Below, piece after piece: positions 6,863-8,809 of a stretch of 8,809 nucleotides of DNA (the stretch's first letter is position 1; each line of letters opens with the position of its first letter). This stretch comes from Chloroflexota bacterium (GTDB lineage Bacteria > Chloroflexota > Ktedonobacteria > Ktedonobacterales > Ktedonobacteraceae). The stretch is from the NCBI GenBank assembly GCA_005881995.1, contig VBHV01000246.1, positions 1-8,809 of the forward strand. Direction: 5' to 3'. A program made the position numbers and the translations under genes. The notes below the pieces were generated by a model, which saw only the letters and a program-made list of their open reading frames with translations, was not told where the DNA came from and ran no database searches.

Positions 6863-7216
6863 ATGGATACCACGATTACCATTGAGTTCTCTTCAGATAC
6901 AAAGGAGCATCTCAGAACCCTGGAGCACCTGTTGAAGCATGAACATGACGTGGATGTTGACCTGGTTGAGCCAAAACATGCCACGGCTCCCGCGCTTATT
7001 GCTATCGGGATTAAGAAACATGGAGAGCGGGCAGAGGATGCCGCGCAGCGTGTAGCGCAGGTCCTTTATAGCTTCTTACACGATGAGGCAAACACTGCGG
7101 GCCAGAAACAGATCTTGCTTATTACGATAGAGGGAGATCGTGTTGATATAGAGAACCTCTCTGTAGAGCAAATTAAAGGGATTATCCTCGCGGCTAAAGA
7201 GGGCGAAAACGCTTGA
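6863..7216 (+). CDS. 117-aa alpha/beta protein, possibly EACC1-like
   Basis: This is a small soluble acidic protein with no signal peptide, membrane helix or cysteines. The predicted order is strand (TTITIEF, 3-9), helix (10-27), strand (DVDVDLVE, 29-36), long helix (about 42-76, including DAAQRVAQVLYSFLH), two strands (QILLITIEGDRVDIEN, 83-98) and a final helix (SVEQIKGIILAAKE). This beta-alpha-beta-alpha-beta-beta-alpha pattern, with a glycine turn between the last strands, resembles the EACC1 effector-associated domain described in bacterial conflict systems. That likeness is by pattern only. No effector, protease or STAND gene lies next to it here, although the neighbour beyond the window is unseen. 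The start is supported by AGGA (6853-6856), 6 bases before the ATG. It appears to be transcribed alone, since a separate promoter follows it. Confidence 0.8.
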   Translation: MDTTITIEFSSDTKEHLRTLEHLLKHEHDVDVDLVEPKHATAPALIAIGIKKHGERAEDAAQRVAQVLYSFLHDEANTAGQKQILLITIEGDRVDIENLSVEQIKGIILAAKEGENA

Positions 7217-7274
7217 CGGACAAGGACAACAGGCAATTCTCGATTTTTGATGGGAACTCTCACGTCCTGAAAAT

Positions 7275-7303
7275 TTGACGCATTGCACAATAGCGGTTAT
7301 AAT
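7275..7303 (+). promoter_or_regulatory. Near-consensus sigma-70 promoter
   Basis: TTGACG (7275-7280) and TATAAT (7298-7303) are separated by exactly 17 bases, which matches the housekeeping consensus in 11 of 12 positions. Transcription should begin near 7310. The next gene downstream is the radical SAM gene at 7410, giving a leader of about 100 nt that contains the hairpin at 7331-7398. This is the strongest promoter in the window. Confidence 0.75.
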
Positions 7304-7317
7304 TCACTCGATATCTT

Positions 7318-7410
7318 ATGGGTAACATCCGTAGGGGCGTGGGCTTGCCCCGCCCGTATCTCGTTGATTGGCAAATACGGGCAAGCCCACGCCCCTACAT
7401 GATCTTCTAA
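7318..7410 (+). other. Leader ORF overlapping the radical SAM start (TAATG)
   Basis: An ATG at 7318, about 8 bases downstream of the predicted transcription start, opens a 30-codon frame (MGNIRRGVGLP to PRPYMIF). It crosses the entire hairpin and ends with TAA at 7408-7410, sharing its last A with the ATG of the next gene. The radical SAM start has no Shine-Dalgarno of its own, so re-initiation after this leader is attractive. The leader ATG also lacks a Shine-Dalgarno and would need near-leaderless initiation. A hairpin repeat giving an open frame by chance is a fair alternative. Confidence 0.3.
7331..7398. repeat. Inverted repeat forming a hairpin in the leader
   Basis: The 20-base arm at 7331-7350 (GTAGGGGCGTGGGCTTGCCC) is the exact reverse complement of 7379-7398. 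Inside it, CGTAT (7355-7359) can pair with ATACG (7375-7379 region) after a four-base bulge, leaving a loop of about 15 bases (7360-7374). It lies between the promoter at 7275-7303 and the start codon at 7410. Repeats of this look are dispersed in several Chloroflexota genomes, and its GGGCTTGCCC core recurs at 14-23. It could be a MITE-like insertion, a transcription attenuator or a stabilising 5' structure. Confidence 0.85.
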
Positions 7411-8809
7411 TGCCAAAAATGTATGGATGGGTGCGTGAGGTAGTGCCCGAGAGTCCGGCAGATCAGGCCGGACTGCAGCCGGGAGATTTGATTCGCACAA
7501 TCAACGGTCATGCCATTCGTGACCTGGTAGATTATCGCTTCTATATCGCCGATGAAGAATTAACGATTGGCTTTGAGCGGCAGCTGAACCAGCATGAAAT
7601 TCAGATAAGCAAAACTTACGATGAGAACCTGGGCGTACTCTTCGGTGAGGAGCCCGCGCCCTTTATTCGCCAGTGCGCCAATAAATGCGTCTTCTGCTTC
7701 ATCAAGGGCCTGCCCGAACGTTTCGCGACGCAACCGGGTCTGCCTCATGGCATGCGCTCCACGCTCTATATCAAAGATGACGACTACCGCTACTCCTTCC
7801 TTTTTGGCAACTTCATCACCCTGACCAACCTGAAAGAGCACGACTGGCAGCGCCTGGACGAGCAGAAGTTGACGCCCTTGTACGTCTCAGTGCATACCAC
7901 CGACCCCGACCTGCGCCGCAAGATGGTGGACGGGCCACGCGCGGGCGATATCATCGATCACATCCAGCGCCTGGGCAGCATGGGCATTACCTGCCATACC
8001 CAGCTTGTACTCTGCCCACCCATCAACGATGGCCCGCATCTTGATCGCAGCATCCAGGATTTGGCAAAACTGCGCCCCATCGTCGAATCCATCTCGGTGG
8101 TACCGGTCGGCCTCACGAAATATAACAACATGATTAAGATGGGCGAACTGCCGCCTTTGCGCCACTATACCCCCGCTGAAGCCGAGGCCATCATCGAGCA
8201 GGTTGAGCCATACCAGCGCCGCTTCGAGGCCGACAGCCCCGAAGGCTACCCATTCGTCTACCTCTCCGACGAATGGTACTACATCACCGGGCGCGACTTC
8301 CCACCCGCGCAGCATTACGGCTCCTACGCGCAGATTGAGAACGGCGTCGGCATGACGCGCTACCTGATCGAGCAGTGGGCGCGCGGCAAACGCAAGCTCC
8401 CCGCTCGCGTGCCGGAGCCGCGCCGCGTCACCCTCGTCACCAGCACGATGGCTCGCCCCGTCATCGAACAATTTGCCGCCGACCTGCGCAGCATCGAAGG
8501 TCTCGATGTGCAGGTATTGCCCATTGTCAACCAGTTTTTCGGCCCGCAAGTCACAGTCGCCGGCCTGCTCTGCGGTCAGGACGTGCTGGCTGCCCTCGAG
8601 ACAAACGACAACCTGGGCGACCTTATCCTCCTGCCCCGCGTCATGCTGGACAACGAAGGCGTGCGTTTCCTCGATGACATGACTGTCGAGGAGTTCAAGG
8701 CGCGTCTTCCAGTTCGTGCTGAGTTTGTACGCAACGCGCCTGAGACAATTGATGCGATTCGAGGGCTGGCTGCCACCCCATATTCTACGCCAGCAACTCC
8801 GGGCTATCA
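7410..8809 (+). CDS. PDZ / radical SAM / DUF512 protein (3' end cut)
   Basis: The gene is open to the window end (466 full codons, no stop). Order of parts: an N-terminal PDZ-like segment (about 5-40, ESPADQAGLQPGDLIRTING); the radical SAM cluster motif C89-x3-C93-x2-C96, which should bind a 4Fe-4S cluster and S-adenosylmethionine; GMRSTLYIKDDDYRYSF and FGNFITLTNL; VSVHTTD near 160; HTQLVLCPPINDG; SVVPVGLTKYNN; then the DUF512 region with ENGVGMTRY, NQFFGPQVTVAGLLCGQD and LLPRVMLDNEGVRFLDDMT. This matches the TIGR03279-type family, whose reaction is unknown and which often sits by der, a ribosome assembly GTPase. About ten residues (103-113) seem inserted between the cluster motif and GMR, and the tail beyond FLDD is longer than usual. 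The ATG at 7410 was chosen as first in frame; ATG 7419 is possible. Neither has a Shine-Dalgarno. Confidence 0.93.
   Translation, partial: MPKMYGWVREVVPESPADQAGLQPGDLIRTINGHAIRDLVDYRFYIADEELTIGFERQLNQHEIQISKTYDENLGVLFGEEPAPFIRQCANKCVFCFIKGLPERFATQPGLPHGMRSTLYIKDDDYRYSFLFGNFITLTNLKEHDWQRLDEQKLTPLYVSVHTTDPDLRRKMVDGPRAGDIIDHIQRLGSMGITCHTQLVLCPPINDGPHLDRSIQDLAKLRPIVESISVVPVGLTKYNNMIKMGELPPLRHYTPAEAEAIIEQVEPYQRRFEADSPEGYPFVYLSDEWYYITGRDFPPAQHYGSYAQIENGVGMTRYLIEQWARGKRKLPARVPEPRRVTLVTSTMARPVIEQFAADLRSIEGLDVQVLPIVNQFFGPQVTVAGLLCGQDVLAALETNDNLGDLILLPRVMLDNEGVRFLDDMTVEEFKARLPVRAEFVRNAPETIDAIRGLAATPYSTPATPGY

Noticed and set aside
7217..7274. Intrinsic terminator after the 117-aa gene
   Set aside because: Only five-base arms (AGGAC/GTCCT) with a very long loop could be found and the T-run is not next to a stem.
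7887..8549. 220-aa minus-strand frame inside the radical SAM gene
   Set aside because: It is the antisense shadow of a gene with intact family motifs; long antisense frames are common in GC-rich genes with strong third-position bias.

Overview
The window is an ordinary-looking stretch of a free-living bacterial chromosome with moderately high GC. The gene set is a class II CCA-adding enzyme with an HD domain, a PLD-superfamily enzyme of the HxK type, a two-domain universal stress protein, a major facilitator transporter and a PDZ/radical-SAM/DUF512 protein. Together with hairpin repeats built on GGGC(A/T)TGCCC cores, this resembles Chloroflexota, most likely Ktedonobacteria. That placement is an inference from general familiarity. 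No rRNA, tRNA, CRISPR array, transposase or integrase is visible.

Layout. Positions 1-136 hold a degenerate hairpin and a plausible promoter. Positions 137-3856 form a plus-strand cluster: the cca-type tRNA nucleotidyltransferase, a phospholipase D-like protein starting 7 bases after it, and a small basic protein with one C-terminal membrane segment whose reading frame is broken near its start. A perfect 68-bp palindrome (3868-3935) separates this cluster from a convergent minus-strand pair. Read on the minus strand, that pair is an MFS transporter (6425 to 4944) followed after 32 bases by a tandem universal stress protein (4911 to 3943). Positions 6426-6862 are a long, AT-richer divergent intergenic region with a LacI-like operator candidate and a doubtful small ORF. 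A plus-strand 117-aa protein follows; its predicted beta-alpha-beta pattern loosely recalls the EACC1 'effector-associated' component. Last comes a near-consensus sigma-70 promoter, a hairpin repeat and a DUF512 radical SAM gene cut by the window end.

How the genes work together. The cca gene is tRNA housekeeping. The PLD-like gene next to it probably acts on phospholipids or another phosphodiester. The MFS and universal stress genes look co-transcribed and may link uptake or efflux of a small metabolite to a stress or nucleotide-sensing protein. The radical SAM gene is often found beside the GTPase gene der in other bacteria, but der is not inside this window.

The most unusual points are the spacer-less 68-bp palindrome, the leader of the radical SAM gene (strong promoter, hairpin, and a 30-codon ORF that crosses the hairpin and ends in a TAATG overlap with the gene), the frameshifted small membrane protein, and the altered nucleotide-binding loops plus Gly-rich insert of the stress protein. 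I did not find convincing evidence of a wholly new multi-gene system.
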